Source: Tisiphia sp964030975 (GTDB lineage Bacteria > Pseudomonadota > Alphaproteobacteria > Rickettsiales > Rickettsiaceae). Taken from it: a DNA stretch of 64,000 bases. The stretch's first letter is position 1; every line of letters starts with the position of its first letter. The stretch covers positions 186,001 to 250,000 of the forward strand of contig NZ_CAXIQH010000001.1 of the NCBI RefSeq assembly GCF_964030975.1. Direction: 5' to 3'. Below, piece by piece: positions 1-9,717 of this stretch. The position numbers and the translations under genes are program-made. Below the pieces are notes generated by a model. That model was not told the DNA's origin. It searched no databases and was given only the letters and a program-made list of their open reading frames with translations.

Positions 1-160
1 TAAACAAAAACAAATATTGGCTCTAATATCCTATGTGAAACTCTAGCATTTGACTCTCAGAAGATAATTGATTAGTTAATGTCGTTTTATTATATATTTT
101 ATTTAGTATACAGTACAATAATTATTGAAAAGTATTACGTGATACTTTATACTTCTTCAT

Positions 161-1135
161 ATGAAGTATAAGATATTAAACAATAAAAAGCGTCAACTCG
201 ATGTTCTAAGACCATTAACTCCGGAATTGGTTAAAAATTTGGAAGAATGGTTTAAAGTGGAGCTTACCTATACCAGCAATGCGATTGAGGGAAATAGCTT
301 AACACGAAAGGAAACTGCTGTTGTAATTGAAAAAGGTTTAACAATTGGTGGCAAATCATTAGTAGAACATCTGGAAGCGACAAATCACGCACAGGCTTTG
401 GAGTTAATTCATAAAATCCAGCAAAAGAAAACTTGTGAAATTACTGAAAATGATATTCTAGCAATCCATGGTCTTATCTTAAAGGGAATTGATGATCATA
501 ATGCTGGATGTTACAGACGAGTGCCAGTACGTATTTCAGGTTCAAGAGTAATAATGCCTAATCCAAGGAAAGTACCAAACTTGATGGCAGATTTTATGGT
601 ATGGCTAAAATCACGTGAAGATATGCATCCTGTACAACTAGCAGGAGAAGCACATTATCGGTTGGTAACTATCCACCCCTTTTCAGATGGCAATGGTCGA
701 ACTGCACGATTATTAATGAATTTAATTCTAATAATTGAAGGTTATCCACCAGCTATTATCAGACCACAAGAAAGGTTACCTTATATAACATCTCTAGAAA
801 CCTTGCAGCTTGGTGGTTCAAAAGAAGCATATGAAAAAATTATCTTTAATGCAGTAAACCGCTCTCTTGATATTTATCTTAAAGCAGCAAAAGGTATAAA
901 CTCTCCAGATATAATATTATCAGAGAAGTTATTGAAAATTGGCGAACTTGCAAAAGCAGTTAATGCGACTGTACCTACAATTCGTTTTTGGACTAAGGAA
1001 GGTTTATTAGAAATCGCCGATGTTACTAAATCACGCTATCAGCTTTACTCACCTGACATGATTGAACAATGTACAAAAATTCAACGACTGAAAAAACGAA
1101 AGATAACACTAAATGAAATCAAGAATCTAATATAA
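161..1135 (+). CDS. Fic-family protein with C-terminal MerR-like DNA-binding domain
   Basis: Fic enzymes transfer AMP (or another nucleotide group) from a nucleotide to a hydroxyl side chain of a target protein. The catalytic motif HPFSDGNGR is complete at residues 172-180. An inhibitory-helix motif of the (S/T)xxxE(G/N) type is visible near the N-terminus (S39, E43, G44), so this looks like an auto-inhibited class II Fic protein. Residues from about 255 to the end (KIGELAKAVNATVPTIRFW and following) resemble a MerR-type winged helix, which suggests DNA binding or self-regulation. The length of 324 aa is normal for this two-domain arrangement. The ATG start has no strong ribosome binding site. 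The gene stands alone, with an ISAs1-interrupted phage remnant downstream. The target protein cannot be predicted. Confidence 0.88.
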   Translation: MKYKILNNKKRQLDVLRPLTPELVKNLEEWFKVELTYTSNAIEGNSLTRKETAVVIEKGLTIGGKSLVEHLEATNHAQALELIHKIQQKKTCEITENDILAIHGLILKGIDDHNAGCYRRVPVRISGSRVIMPNPRKVPNLMADFMVWLKSREDMHPVQLAGEAHYRLVTIHPFSDGNGRTARLLMNLILIIEGYPPAIIRPQERLPYITSLETLQLGGSKEAYEKIIFNAVNRSLDIYLKAAKGINSPDIILSEKLLKIGELAKAVNATVPTIRFWTKEGLLEIADVTKSRYQLYSPDMIEQCTKIQRLKKRKITLNEIKNLI

Positions 1136-1366
1136 TCTTAGATTTCCCCAAACTTAACATAGCTTCTAGCTAAAATCAAGAAATAATGGGGCTTCCCGTT
1201 ACCCACGGCGGTCTCATGAACAGAAGGTAAAGAAATGTTAATAATAAAGTTTTTGCAAATAGTGGAGTAATATCGTAAGAATCTCTTAATAAAATAATTA
1301 TTATTTGGAGATAGTGATGTTAAGAGAGAGAGAATTCGTCAAGAACTTTGCAGAACATTTTTGCGA

Positions 1367-1507
1367 TATAGTTATGCCCATAGGATTAGGTGATAAAGAA
1401 CATAACGATTGTAAGTTGTCATTCTTAGCAACGGCGGGAATCTAGATGCCTGCTTTCGCAAGGTTAACACAAAGTGTGTATCACCTAATTCAATAGGTTT
1501 CACTATA
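1367..1507 (+). repeat. R3 MITE (about 140 bp), copy 1, inside ISAs1 transposase
   Basis: It begins TATAGTTATG and ends GGTTTCACTATA. The arms ...ATTAGGTGATA / TATCACCTAAT... form an imperfect terminal inverted repeat. The centre is an R2-type hairpin module (TTGTAAGTTGTCATTC ... GCGGGAATCTAGA). Insertion at TA splits the transposase after its first 16 codons. Confidence 0.85.
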
Positions 1508-1892
1508 TTGAAGATCATAGACAAGAAAGTAAGATAGCATATCCCTTAATAGAGTTAGTGTTTTTAGCAATAGTAGCGGTTGCCGCACGGGCGGAGAGTT
1601 GGGAGGAGATTGAAGAATTTGGCAAGGCACATATTGATACTTTGAGAGAATATTTTCCGTTTGAAAATGGTACGCCTAGTGATTGTACAATTAGACGTTT
1701 TTTTACTAGTCTTGATTCTAGTCAATTAAATAAGGTGTTAGTAAAATATTTTACTAACAATTTAAGTGAAAAACATTATGCAATAGATGGTAAAACGCTG
1801 AGAGGAACAAAACATGAGGGTATCAGAGCATTACATTTTTTAAATGTATATGCAGCTGAATCAGGTATAACTTTATTCGGCAAAGTTATTGA

Positions 1893-2032
1893 TATAGTGA
1901 AACCTATTGAATTAGGTGATACAAACTTTGTGTTAACCTTGCGAAAGCAGGTATCTAGATTCCCGCCTTCGCGGGAATGACAACTTACAATCGTTATGTT
2001 CTTTATCACCTAATCCTATGAGCATAACTATA
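1893..2032 (-). repeat. R3 MITE, copy 2, inside ISAs1 transposase
   Basis: Same 140-bp unit as copy 1 in the opposite orientation, running from TATAGTGAAACC to GCATAACTATA. It lies exactly at the deletion point of the ISAs1 transposase, so excision, recombination between R3 copies, or imprecise insertion may have removed the central part of that gene. Confidence 0.85.
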
Positions 2033-2250
2033 GACGTGGTATTTAACGAGGATGCAAGTAGCATAAGACAAGGCAATGCTCCTGCGAATATGGCAATTAT
2101 CAGAAGATTTGTATTAAATATTTTAAATAAAATAAAGACTAAAAGGGAGACTAGACCCAAAATGATGCTTACTATGGGTTGGTCACCAAAGAACTTAAAA
2201 CGTTTTACTAATGCTTTAATAGAAATTAACTAATTGTTCATGAGGCCGCC

Positions 2251-2895
2251 GTGGCTGATCAGGGTGGTACTTTTGTTGAACAATTACGGCTGGCTGAAAG
2301 TCAGGGGCGTATTGGCTATGTGCCATTTGATGCAAGCTATCAGGTTAATACTTATTGGGATATAGGTATTGTTGATTATACGGTGATTTGGTTTGTTCAA
2401 GAAAAACAAGACTATGTCGATATTATCGATTTTTATATGAATAGGGGTAAAGATTTAGAGTTTTATCTTAATCATTTAAGAACTAGACCCTATCAATATG
2501 GGCGTAACGTATTGCCCCATGATATGAGCCGAAGACAAATGCCGACTTTGGATACTCGGTTACAACAAGCTAATGAAATAGCAGAAAAAGTAGGCTTTTC
2601 ACCATTTGCTATTGGTAGGAAATATTTACGGGAAGAGATGATAACTAAAGTAAGAAGTTTGCTAGGTAGGTGTCGAATAGATGCCGAGAAATGTCAGCGT
2701 GGTATTAACGGTCTCTATGAGTTTGATGCTACTAAAAGGGGCGTGCATTCTAGCTCCTCGAGAGCTACTGATATAACCGAGAGCTTTTGTTATTTAGCGA
2801 TGGACGTTAAAACTGGTAATGAGCAACAGCAATCACAATATAATATATCACAATATCGTAAAGTGGTGAATGATTATAATGCTTTGGAGAGATAA
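2251..2895 (+). pseudogene. Phage terminase large subunit, C-terminal nuclease part only
   Basis: The 214 residues match the second half of a terminase large subunit, the motor and nuclease that packages phage DNA. The strand motif TYWDIGIVDYTVIWF carries the first nuclease aspartate, followed by the LPHDMSRR motif and the conserved C-terminal ATDITESFCYLAMDV segment. The ATPase half (Walker A and B) is missing. The ISAs1 element ending at 2254 cuts the gene, and nothing recognisable as the N-terminal half is present upstream. The apparent start lies inside the IS end. It is followed by two further phage-like genes in the same direction, so this is the start of a decayed packaging module. Confidence 0.82.
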
Positions 2896-2957
2896 AGAGC
2901 TGATATGAAAGGAAGGAGTATAAACATAAACAGCTATAATATAGATGAGGTAGTATA

Positions 2958-3872
2958 ATGCTTCCATTGTTAGCAGCCCTAGCTGTAAGTGCAGGGTGTG
3001 TTGGAGCCTATTGTAGCGATACTATTTCTAAGGGTATTATTAGGGGTATTACTAAGATTCCTGGTGTCAGGTATCTTACTGGTGCTGATTTAGCAAGGCA
3101 CAAGCGTAACTATGAAGAATCACGCATTCGCTATAATAATTATGCTCATGAAGCACAAACTACTATCAATAATCTATCTGGCGAAATACAGCAATCGATG
3201 CAGGGTTTACGTTCTCTAGAAGGGCAACAATACCACTATAGCAATAGAAGCTATGAGATGGAAAACCAATTAAATCAGTATGCTAGCCAATATGATAATA
3301 ACTTAAAGAATATAGAAGCCCAAAGAGCTAGGTTATCTTCCTCAGCTCAGCAACTTAAACAATCTTTTGAAAGCTTAAAACAGAAGGCTCCAGCTCTTGA
3401 AGCAAGAATGAGAGAAGTGGAACAACTACCGGGTGTCTTCCAAAATCTCTACGATCGAGTAGCCCAGCAGAAAGACAGTTTGCGAGGTTTAACTGAAGAA
3501 GAAGCCGGCAGTGCAATTGCTAAACATCAGCAAGATGTTGAGTCATTAAAAAAGCAACGTCAGGCAATAGAAGAGAAAATCCGTTATTCTATGAATGATA
3601 TTACCAGGGAACATAAAAATATAAGTATGGAGAAAGCTGAGCTTGAGCATCAGTTAGGTAACTATCAAGCAAGTCAAGATCGTCTATTGCAAGATACTAG
3701 TAAATTTGATCAGGCAAGATATCAATTAACCAGCATGATTGACCAATATAAACAACAGCAAAACAGAGCAGAACAAATAGAGACTGATTATGCTAATCGG
3801 CAATCGCATATTCAGGGTCTACAAGATAAGTTAAGGAGTTATAGTAGGATCTGCACAAAGCCAGTTGGATAG
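2958..3872 (+). pseudogene. Phage-associated coiled-coil protein, N-terminal part (frameshifted)
   Basis: A small hydrophobic N-terminus (about residues 1-20) is followed by some 270 residues rich in Q, E, K and L that look like a long alpha-helical coiled coil. I do not recognise the family. The frame ends within about 15 codons of where the next open frame begins. The two frames overlap and are one nucleotide apart, and the downstream frame reads back as SAQSQLDSYAHD without a stop. The simplest reading is one original gene of about 520 codons split by a single-base indel near 3840-3860. Its place between terminase and portal suggests a virion or packaging accessory protein. Confidence 0.6.
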
Positions 3873-4524
3873 CTATGCTCACGATGTAAAGTGGCGGGCT
3901 GGAAAATATGAGAAATCAGCTGGAATCACTGGTTTGGTACAGGGGGGAGTTCTTGGTCTCGCAACCTTCGGAGCTACTATGGGACTCGCAGGACTCGCAG
4001 GATTCGGAGGACTCGGAGCAGGAATAGCTGCTGGGACAGGTTCAGGGTTAGTTGGTATTGGTCATTATATGAACACATCAAATATTGCTAATAAACTGGG
4101 AAACCTTGAAAAAATTGATCTTGCTAATAACCATCAATATGATGGTATGTCAGGCAATTTAGACCAAATGGCAAGATATGGTAGATCAGGACTAGAAAAA
4201 ATGCCGATAGCTGAGCTTGGTGGTTTAAAACAAGCAGTAGAACATTTTAACATGAGGTCAGTACCTAGACTACAAGATTTACCGAAATTATCTGAATCTC
4301 TGGGCAAGATAGTCTCACTTAAAGATATTGAAGGATTAACCCTTGGTTTGCCTAGCATGACTGCAGCTAGTGGCAAGAAATATAACTACGAGGTGTTATA
4401 TGATAACGAATTTATCAAGAAGCTCAAGAAAGTGTCAAAGAAGCTTGGCGAACCATATTTAAACCCAAACTCAACCATAAATCCAAACACAAACACACGT
4501 AATATGGTAACAGCATATGGCTGA
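3865..4524 (+). pseudogene. C-terminal part of the phage-associated coiled-coil protein
   Basis: The frame opens at a TTG with no ribosome binding site and is best read as the continuation of the preceding gene after a frameshift. Residues about 22-62 are a glycine/alanine-rich hydrophobic stretch (GLAGLAGFGGLGAGIAAG) of the glycine-zipper kind, able to insert in membranes. The rest is helical and unrecognised. The stop codon overlaps the start of the portal gene by 8 bp, which fits a phage operon with translational coupling. Function unknown. Confidence 0.55.
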
Positions 4525-5995
4525 TAAGGATTTAAACAAAAAAATTGAATATTTTGACAGTCTCAAGAGCAAGAGGGAGAAATGGCATCATATATGGGAT
4601 GAGCTGAAGAAATATGTTTGTCCACAAACTGAAAGTAATAAAGTAATATTTGATTCAACTTCTATTTGGTCAAGGGAGCAATTAGCATCAGGTTTACAAA
4701 GCTTGTTGGTAAACCCAGCAATGAACTGGTTTAACCTTACTATAGTCGCTGAAAATGACGAGCAGCAGGAATATTTAACCACCACTGAACGTAACATGCT
4801 AGCTCAAATGCTAGAAAAAACTCTAATGGATATATTCAATAATCCGGCTTCTAATTTTTATAATCAGATTCATCAGTTTTTTTTGAATTTATCAGCCTTT
4901 GGTACTGCGATATTCTATGTTGAAGAAGATTTAGAATTAGCACAAACTCTGTTCTTTCGTAATATTAATTTACAAGAATGTTATTTTGAAGAGGACAAGT
5001 TTGGTTTTGTTAAGACAATGTACCGACTCTTTAGCATGCCGATAAAATCGGCATCAGCTAAATGGGAAGACTTTGCCCCTTTCAAGGAAAGGCTAGCCAA
5101 AAATCCTGATGAAATAGTAGAAATATTGCACATAGTTAGCCCGCAAGCTCAAAATCAGAAAAATAAAGGCAGAAAATCAACGGCAGCTAGCCCCTCAACA
5201 TCTAGCTCATCAACACTTGAATATAGCTCAGAATATATCTACCTAGCTGAGCAAAAAATTATCAGTCAATCAGGTTATTCTTATTTCCCATTTTTTGTGA
5301 CAAGGTGGGTAAAAGAAGAAGGTGAAGTATATGGCTATGCTCCTGCTCATCATGTGCTACCTGATATTAAACTACTCAATAGTTTAAGACAAATCACCCT
5401 AAAAGTAGCCCAGAAACAGCTAGACCCACCATTATTAGTGCCAAAAGACGGATATTACTTACCGCTCTATACTACGCCGGGTAGTGTTAATTTCTACCGT
5501 AATGGTATGGCAGATAAAATAATACCACTAACTGGTATGGAAAATATTTTGCCTACTGAAATCGAACAAAATCAATGCCGCGATGCCATATACAAGGCAT
5601 TCTATATCGATATATTCAGGATGCAAAAGGAAAACAAAGAAATGACTGCTACCGAGGTGCAAATTAGGACAGAGGAACAATACCGTTTAATGTCCCCAAT
5701 GGTTGGTAGAATTGAGAGTGAGCTGTTAAATCCGTTAATCATGGCAATATATCAAACGCTAATCAAATATAACAGAGTACCGATCTTAGAGGGAGCAAAT
5801 AGCCCACCCGAGATAGAGATTGAATATGTTTCACCACTATCCAAGGCACAGAAAACATCAGCAATAGCCAGCGTTGAGCAGGTATTAGGTTTTTTTCAAC
5901 GAAGTGGTATCAGTAACTTTTTGGCTCTGTCCAGAAAAGTGTGTAAATTTCGAGATAGGTTATATAGTCTCCCCGTCAAAAGTCTAGAAGGATAA
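4517..5995 (+). pseudogene. Podovirus-type head-to-tail connector (portal) protein, truncated by IS256
   Basis: The N-terminus (LKSKREKWHHIWDELKKYVCPQ) and the overall pattern match the head-to-tail connector family of T7-like phages, whose dodecamer forms the DNA entry channel of the capsid. About 468 native codons remain. At 5922 the frame runs into the end of an IS256 element, and the last 24 residues are IS-encoded. An 8-bp duplication (AACTTTTT at 5915-5922 and 8895-8902) marks the insertion. Only a few native bases follow the second copy before an IS66 end begins, so the 3' end of the gene is not in the window. This portal type differs from the HK97-type portal at 24.2 kb. Confidence 0.8.
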
Positions 5996-7597
5996 TATAT
6001 AATATGGTTAGCGGGTAAAAATATCTAGATAATCCATAAGAAAATGCTATAATATTGGCAGAAACCTTATGGATTGTATGAATTATGCCGATAGAAGATA
6101 TAATAAAATCCCAAAAACAAGGACAGCTTTTTGGTTATAAATTGACCGAAGAATTAAACCCTAATAACAAGTTATATAAATTAAGATCGTTAATAAATTG
6201 GACTGTTTTAGAGGAATGGTTATTGACAAATGTTAATATCAAGAAATTTGGTAGGAATCGCAGATGTCACAGGTTATTACTTGGAGTAACTATGCTGCAA
6301 GCGATGTATAACCTGTCAGATGCTGCAGCTGAAGAAGAGCTGAGAGAGAACGTATATTGGCAATATTTTTGTGGTTGGGAATATTTGCAGAAAGATGCTG
6401 AGATATCAGAAGCTAGTATACGAAGGTTTCGTGCTATATTAGGGGAAGAAGGATATAATGAGATATTAAAAGAATTAACAAGAATTGGTTGCAAAGTCGG
6501 AGTGCTTAAAAAAAAAGACTTAGCATCGATAATCGTTGATACTACAGTACAAATTAAGAATATTAAGTATCCTCATGATGTGTATTTGATGGATAAGGCA
6601 AGAATAGAGCTAGTAAAGTTATGTCATACTTTAGGCATTAAGTTACATGAGACATATGCCAAGCAATATAAAAAAGACATAGTAAAATTATGGAAATATA
6701 AGGATAATAGTAAAGCCAAAAAACGTAAGAAGGTAATGCAACATTTAAAGATATTGCTGGGTCGTTTAATAAGAATATGTCAGCGAGAAATAGCAAAAAC
6801 AAAGTTAAGTTTGTCATTAAAGCAGCAAGAAATACTAAATAAGATTAAAAAGATTCAGGCACAATCTATACTGAGTAAAGCAGAGAAAGAGCGATATAAG
6901 GAGGATAATAAAGTATTATATAGTTTTCACGCACCGGAGGTAGAGTGCATAGGTAAAGGGAAATTAAACAAACCCTATGAGTTTGGTAACAAGGTTTCGA
7001 TAGCAGTAAGTGGTCGAGGTAATTTTGTATTAGCGGCCAAATCATTTCATGGCAATCCATATGATGGTCATACATTATCGCAGACTGTAGAGGTTGTAAA
7101 GAAATTAACAGGAGTGGGAATAGCCAGGACATTTGTTGATTTAGGCTATAAGGGGAATAATTTTAAAGAAAAAGACAAGGTGTATAGCCCATATTGCAAG
7201 AAGAAGCTATCCTCAGATGATAAGGCAATGATCAAGAGAAGAAGTGCTATAGAGCCGATAATAGGACACCTTAAGCATTATGGTAGAGTTGGCAGAAATT
7301 ACTTAAAAGGAGTAATAGGAGATATAATAAATCCGTTAATTTCCGCTGTAGGATTGAACTTACGGTGTATTGCTAATCACCTGCTCAAAACAAATTTTTC
7401 TACATAAAAATTAGCAAATAAAGAAAATTAATCAAACGATTACAAAATCGTTAACAAAACGTCATGCAAAAATTTTCTAAAAATCATCTTTTTATATCAA
7501 AAAATTACATCAGAACAATTAAACTCTAAAATTTTATACAAAAATTTTTTGCTAAGGTGCTAATTTTTGAATTTTTTGCACTTTTGACGGGGAGACT
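5966..7597 (+). mobile_element. IS5-family element, copy a (1632 bp)
   Basis: The ends are AGTCTCCCCGTCAAAAGT and its complement ACTTTTGACGGGGAGACT. It contains one transposase gene. It looks identical base for base to the copy at 44790-46421. A half copy lies at 51595-52045. It is nested in the IS256 element. Confidence 0.92.
6085..7407 (+). CDS. IS5-family (DDE) transposase, copy a
   Basis: A 440-residue DDE transposase. The N-terminal 115 residues resemble the DUF772-type domain common in this superfamily (RHRLLLGVTMLQAMYNLSD). The first acidic residue is in SIIVDTTVQ, the second in ARTFVDLGYKG, and the last lies in the RRSAIEPIIGHLKHYGRVGR segment typical of IS5/IS1182-like enzymes. A lysine-rich helical insert separates the first two. 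The gene is full length with ATG at 6085 and presumably active, since an identical copy exists elsewhere in the window. Confidence 0.88.
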   Translation: MPIEDIIKSQKQGQLFGYKLTEELNPNNKLYKLRSLINWTVLEEWLLTNVNIKKFGRNRRCHRLLLGVTMLQAMYNLSDAAAEEELRENVYWQYFCGWEYLQKDAEISEASIRRFRAILGEEGYNEILKELTRIGCKVGVLKKKDLASIIVDTTVQIKNIKYPHDVYLMDKARIELVKLCHTLGIKLHETYAKQYKKDIVKLWKYKDNSKAKKRKKVMQHLKILLGRLIRICQREIAKTKLSLSLKQQEILNKIKKIQAQSILSKAEKERYKEDNKVLYSFHAPEVECIGKGKLNKPYEFGNKVSIAVSGRGNFVLAAKSFHGNPYDGHTLSQTVEVVKKLTGVGIARTFVDLGYKGNNFKEKDKVYSPYCKKKLSSDDKAMIKRRSAIEPIIGHLKHYGRVGRNYLKGVIGDIINPLISAVGLNLRCIANHLLKTNFST

Positions 7598-7629
7598 ATA
7601 TATAAAAATATAACAAAAAAGGAAATTAC

Positions 7630-8853
7630 ATGAATAAAAAAACAAATGAATCAATAAAGCAAGCAGTAGATTTATTAATAGATAATGATACAGATGTAAG
7701 CACAATACTGAAAGAAGGAGGATTATTAAAAGAATTGACCAAACGCTTGATAGAGAAGGCATTGCAGTCAGAATTGAATAATCATCTAGGCTATGATAAA
7801 TACAGTCGTGTAGATAATGATAATGCTCGTAATGGTATAACTAGCAAAAAACTGATCTCCGAACATGGAGCGGTTGAGATAGAAGTACCAAGAGATAGGC
7901 GTAGTACCTTTGAACCAGCAATACTACCGAAAAGACAAAAACGTTTTGATGGTTTTGATGATAAAGTCTTATCATTATATGCTAAAGGTATGAGTGTATC
8001 TGATATTAAGGTTCAATTACAAGAGTTGTATAGTGTTGAAATAAGTGAGAGTTTAATCAGTCAGATCACCGATGATGTAATGGATGATGTAAAAGCTTGG
8101 CAGAGTAGACCGTTAGAAGAGATATATCCGATAGTATTTTTTGATTGTTTAGTAGTAAAAGTTAGGCAAGACAAAAGGATAATTAACAAGGCAATATATG
8201 TTGCATTAGGGATTGATTTATCTGGTAGAAAAGATATATTGGGATTATGGATCAGTGAAAATGAAGGGGCAAAATTTTGGCTTGGTAATTTTACTGAAAT
8301 GAAAAATAGAGGATTAAAGGATATACTGATTGCCTGTAGTGATAATCTTACTGGTATGTCTGAGGCGATAGAAGCAGTTTATCCAAAAACAGAACATCAA
8401 TTATGTATTGTACATCAGATTAGAAATAGTTTAAAATACGTATCATATAAAGATAGGAAGCAGGTGGCTAGCGATTTAAAGCCGATATATACTGCAGCAA
8501 CGGAAGAACAAGCACATTTAGCTTTAGTATATTTTGAAGAAAAATGGAATAAACAATATCCACAAATTGCCAAATCATGGTATAATCATTGGGATAATTT
8601 AATGATTTTTCTAGGATATCCAGAGGCAATTAGAAAGGTAATTTATACCACTAATTCAGTTGAATCTGTTAATAGTCAATTGCGTAAAGTAACAAATAAT
8701 AAGCGTGTTTTCCCTAGTGATAGTGCTGTTTTTAAAAGCTTATATTTGACAATTGACTATATGACCAAAAAATGGACTATGCCTATTCCCAACTGGAATG
8801 AAGCTATGGCTCATTTGATGATCAAATTTGAAGATAGGCTTAACAAAATTTAA
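7630..8853 (+). CDS. IS256-family (Mutator-type) transposase
   Basis: The 407 residues are the normal length for this family. The catalytic triad can be followed: aspartate in PIVFFDCLVVKVR, aspartate in ILIACSDNLTGM, and glutamate in TTNSVESVNSQLRK. An AAGGAAA-type ribosome binding site lies 7 bp before the ATG. The nested IS5 element sits just upstream and leaves the coding region untouched, though it separates the gene from the element's own left end. Confidence 0.93.
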   Translation: MNKKTNESIKQAVDLLIDNDTDVSTILKEGGLLKELTKRLIEKALQSELNNHLGYDKYSRVDNDNARNGITSKKLISEHGAVEIEVPRDRRSTFEPAILPKRQKRFDGFDDKVLSLYAKGMSVSDIKVQLQELYSVEISESLISQITDDVMDDVKAWQSRPLEEIYPIVFFDCLVVKVRQDKRIINKAIYVALGIDLSGRKDILGLWISENEGAKFWLGNFTEMKNRGLKDILIACSDNLTGMSEAIEAVYPKTEHQLCIVHQIRNSLKYVSYKDRKQVASDLKPIYTAATEEQAHLALVYFEEKWNKQYPQIAKSWYNHWDNLMIFLGYPEAIRKVIYTTNSVESVNSQLRKVTNNKRVFPSDSAVFKSLYLTIDYMTKKWTMPIPNWNEAMAHLMIKFEDRLNKI

Positions 8854-8986
8854 TGACCTATTTTGGAAATTTACACACTTTTCTGGACAGAGCCAACTTT
8901 TTTCCGTATACTTGCAGCAAAACTGCATAACTCTATCTAATTTTTTTGTTAGTATAAAATTTATTTTATAAATTTGGGTTCCTACT

Positions 8987-9376
8987 ATGCAAATACCATC
9001 AATTACTATTGAGCAAGTAGCTCAGCAATTTAAAGCCTGGCGTCAAACTAAAACTAACAAGTTTGATCCCATACCAAACCATCTAAAGGAATTAGTTCGC
9101 CAGCTACTCCATCACTATTCTTGCAAAGATATAGCCAAACATCTCAATATTAATAAAACAATAATTAGTTCAATTCAACGTATACTTGCAGCAAAACTGC
9201 AACAAGATATTAATTTCCTTCCATTTCAACTAGTAAATTCTATAGATACTGATCCTGTGGCTACTCCCAAACAAAATTACTACACTTGCCACATTATTAA
9301 ACCAAATGGTACCAAGCTTATTATCCAAACATTGGATCCAAAAATCATAATTCAGACATTTCTATGCTGCAACTAA
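8987..9376 (+). CDS. tnpA: IS66 accessory protein TnpA-like, copy A (subtype 1)
   Basis: A 129-residue basic protein with a helix-turn-helix (YSCKDIAKHLNINKTIISSI, residues about 44-63). It is the small DNA-binding accessory gene of IS66 elements. In subtype 1, codons 65-72 derive from a copy of the element's own terminal sequence (GTATACTTGCAGCAAAACTG), which replaces a longer stretch present in copies C and D; the frame stays open. Overlaps tnpB by 13 bp. Confidence 0.75.
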   Translation: MQIPSITIEQVAQQFKAWRQTKTNKFDPIPNHLKELVRQLLHHYSCKDIAKHLNINKTIISSIQRILAAKLQQDINFLPFQLVNSIDTDPVATPKQNYYTCHIIKPNGTKLIIQTLDPKIIIQTFLCCN

Positions 9377-9717
9377 CCCCTCAGTCAGTTATTTTTGTTG
9401 CCACTATTGCCATCGACTTTCGTAAGGGTATCGATGGTTTAATAGCTGTTTGCAGACAAAAACTTTCTTCCAACCCTCTTAATGGTTCCTTGTTTTTATT
9501 CTATAATAAAAACAGAACTGCCATTAAAATTTTGTCCTTTGATGGTCAAGGCTTTTGGTTATGCTCTAAACGCCTATCCAAAGGTAAATTTACGGCAAAA
9601 CTTTCCCCATCTGATAATTCATCTTATCAGATTTGTTATAGAACCTTACACATTCTTATTCATAATGGTGATCCTAGTTCTGCCAAACTCTCTAATGATT
9701 GGCTTCCTGTCATTTAA
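9364..9717 (+). CDS. tnpB: IS66 accessory protein TnpB, copy A
   Basis: A 117-residue TnpB-type protein of the IS66 Orf2-like family. The signatures IDFRKGIDGL (residues 17-26) and FDGQGFWLCSKRLSKGKF are clear. TnpB is needed for IS66 transposition but is not the DDE enzyme. Its stop codon overlaps the stop codon of the convergent tnpC by 4 bp. Confidence 0.88.
   Translation: MLQLTPQSVIFVATIAIDFRKGIDGLIAVCRQKLSSNPLNGSLFLFYNKNRTAIKILSFDGQGFWLCSKRLSKGKFTAKLSPSDNSSYQICYRTLHILIHNGDPSSAKLSNDWLPVI

Larger units (their letters stand above)
1318..2233 (+). pseudogene. ISAs1-family transposase, broken by two MITEs and an internal deletion
   Basis: Three coding blocks are recognisable. 1318-1366 encodes the N-terminus (MLREREFVKNFAEHF). 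1508-1892 encodes the N-terminal and first catalytic part, with the family signatures SWEEIEEFG and AIDGKTLRG. 2033-2233 encodes the C-terminal DVVFNEDASSIRQGNAP motif. R3 elements separate the blocks, and the stretch between GKVID and DVVFNED, which should hold the central catalytic region, is absent. The gene cannot make an active transposase. Both R3 copies sit at TA dinucleotides, so the blocks can be rejoined by eye. Confidence 0.8.
1203..2254 (+). mobile_element. ISAs1-family insertion sequence, degenerate, inserted in a phage terminase gene
   Basis: The ends carry inverted repeats: CACGGCGGTCTCATGAACA near 1204 and its near-exact complement ending at about 2253. Between them lies an ISAs1-type transposase in pieces. 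The element interrupts the terminase reading frame that resumes at 2251. It is itself punctured by two copies of the 140-bp R3 MITE (1367-1507 and 1893-2032) and has lost the middle of its transposase. A middle piece of the same kind of transposase survives at 48183-48607. Confidence 0.75.
5923..8894 (+). mobile_element. IS256-family element, split by a nested IS5-family element
   Basis: The terminal inverted repeats are GGCTCTGTCCAGAAAAGTGT at 5923 and the complement ending at 8894. Perfect 8-bp target duplications AACTTTTT flank it at 5915-5922 and 8895-8902. A 1632-bp IS5-type element (5966-7597) has inserted in the left non-coding end, about 40 bp inside the IS256 terminus. The transposase gene itself is intact. 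Confidence 0.92.

Noticed and set aside
6866..7132. 88-residue open frame antisense to the IS5 transposase (repeated at 45690)
   Set aside because: Shadow frame of the transposase, with no coding features of its own.
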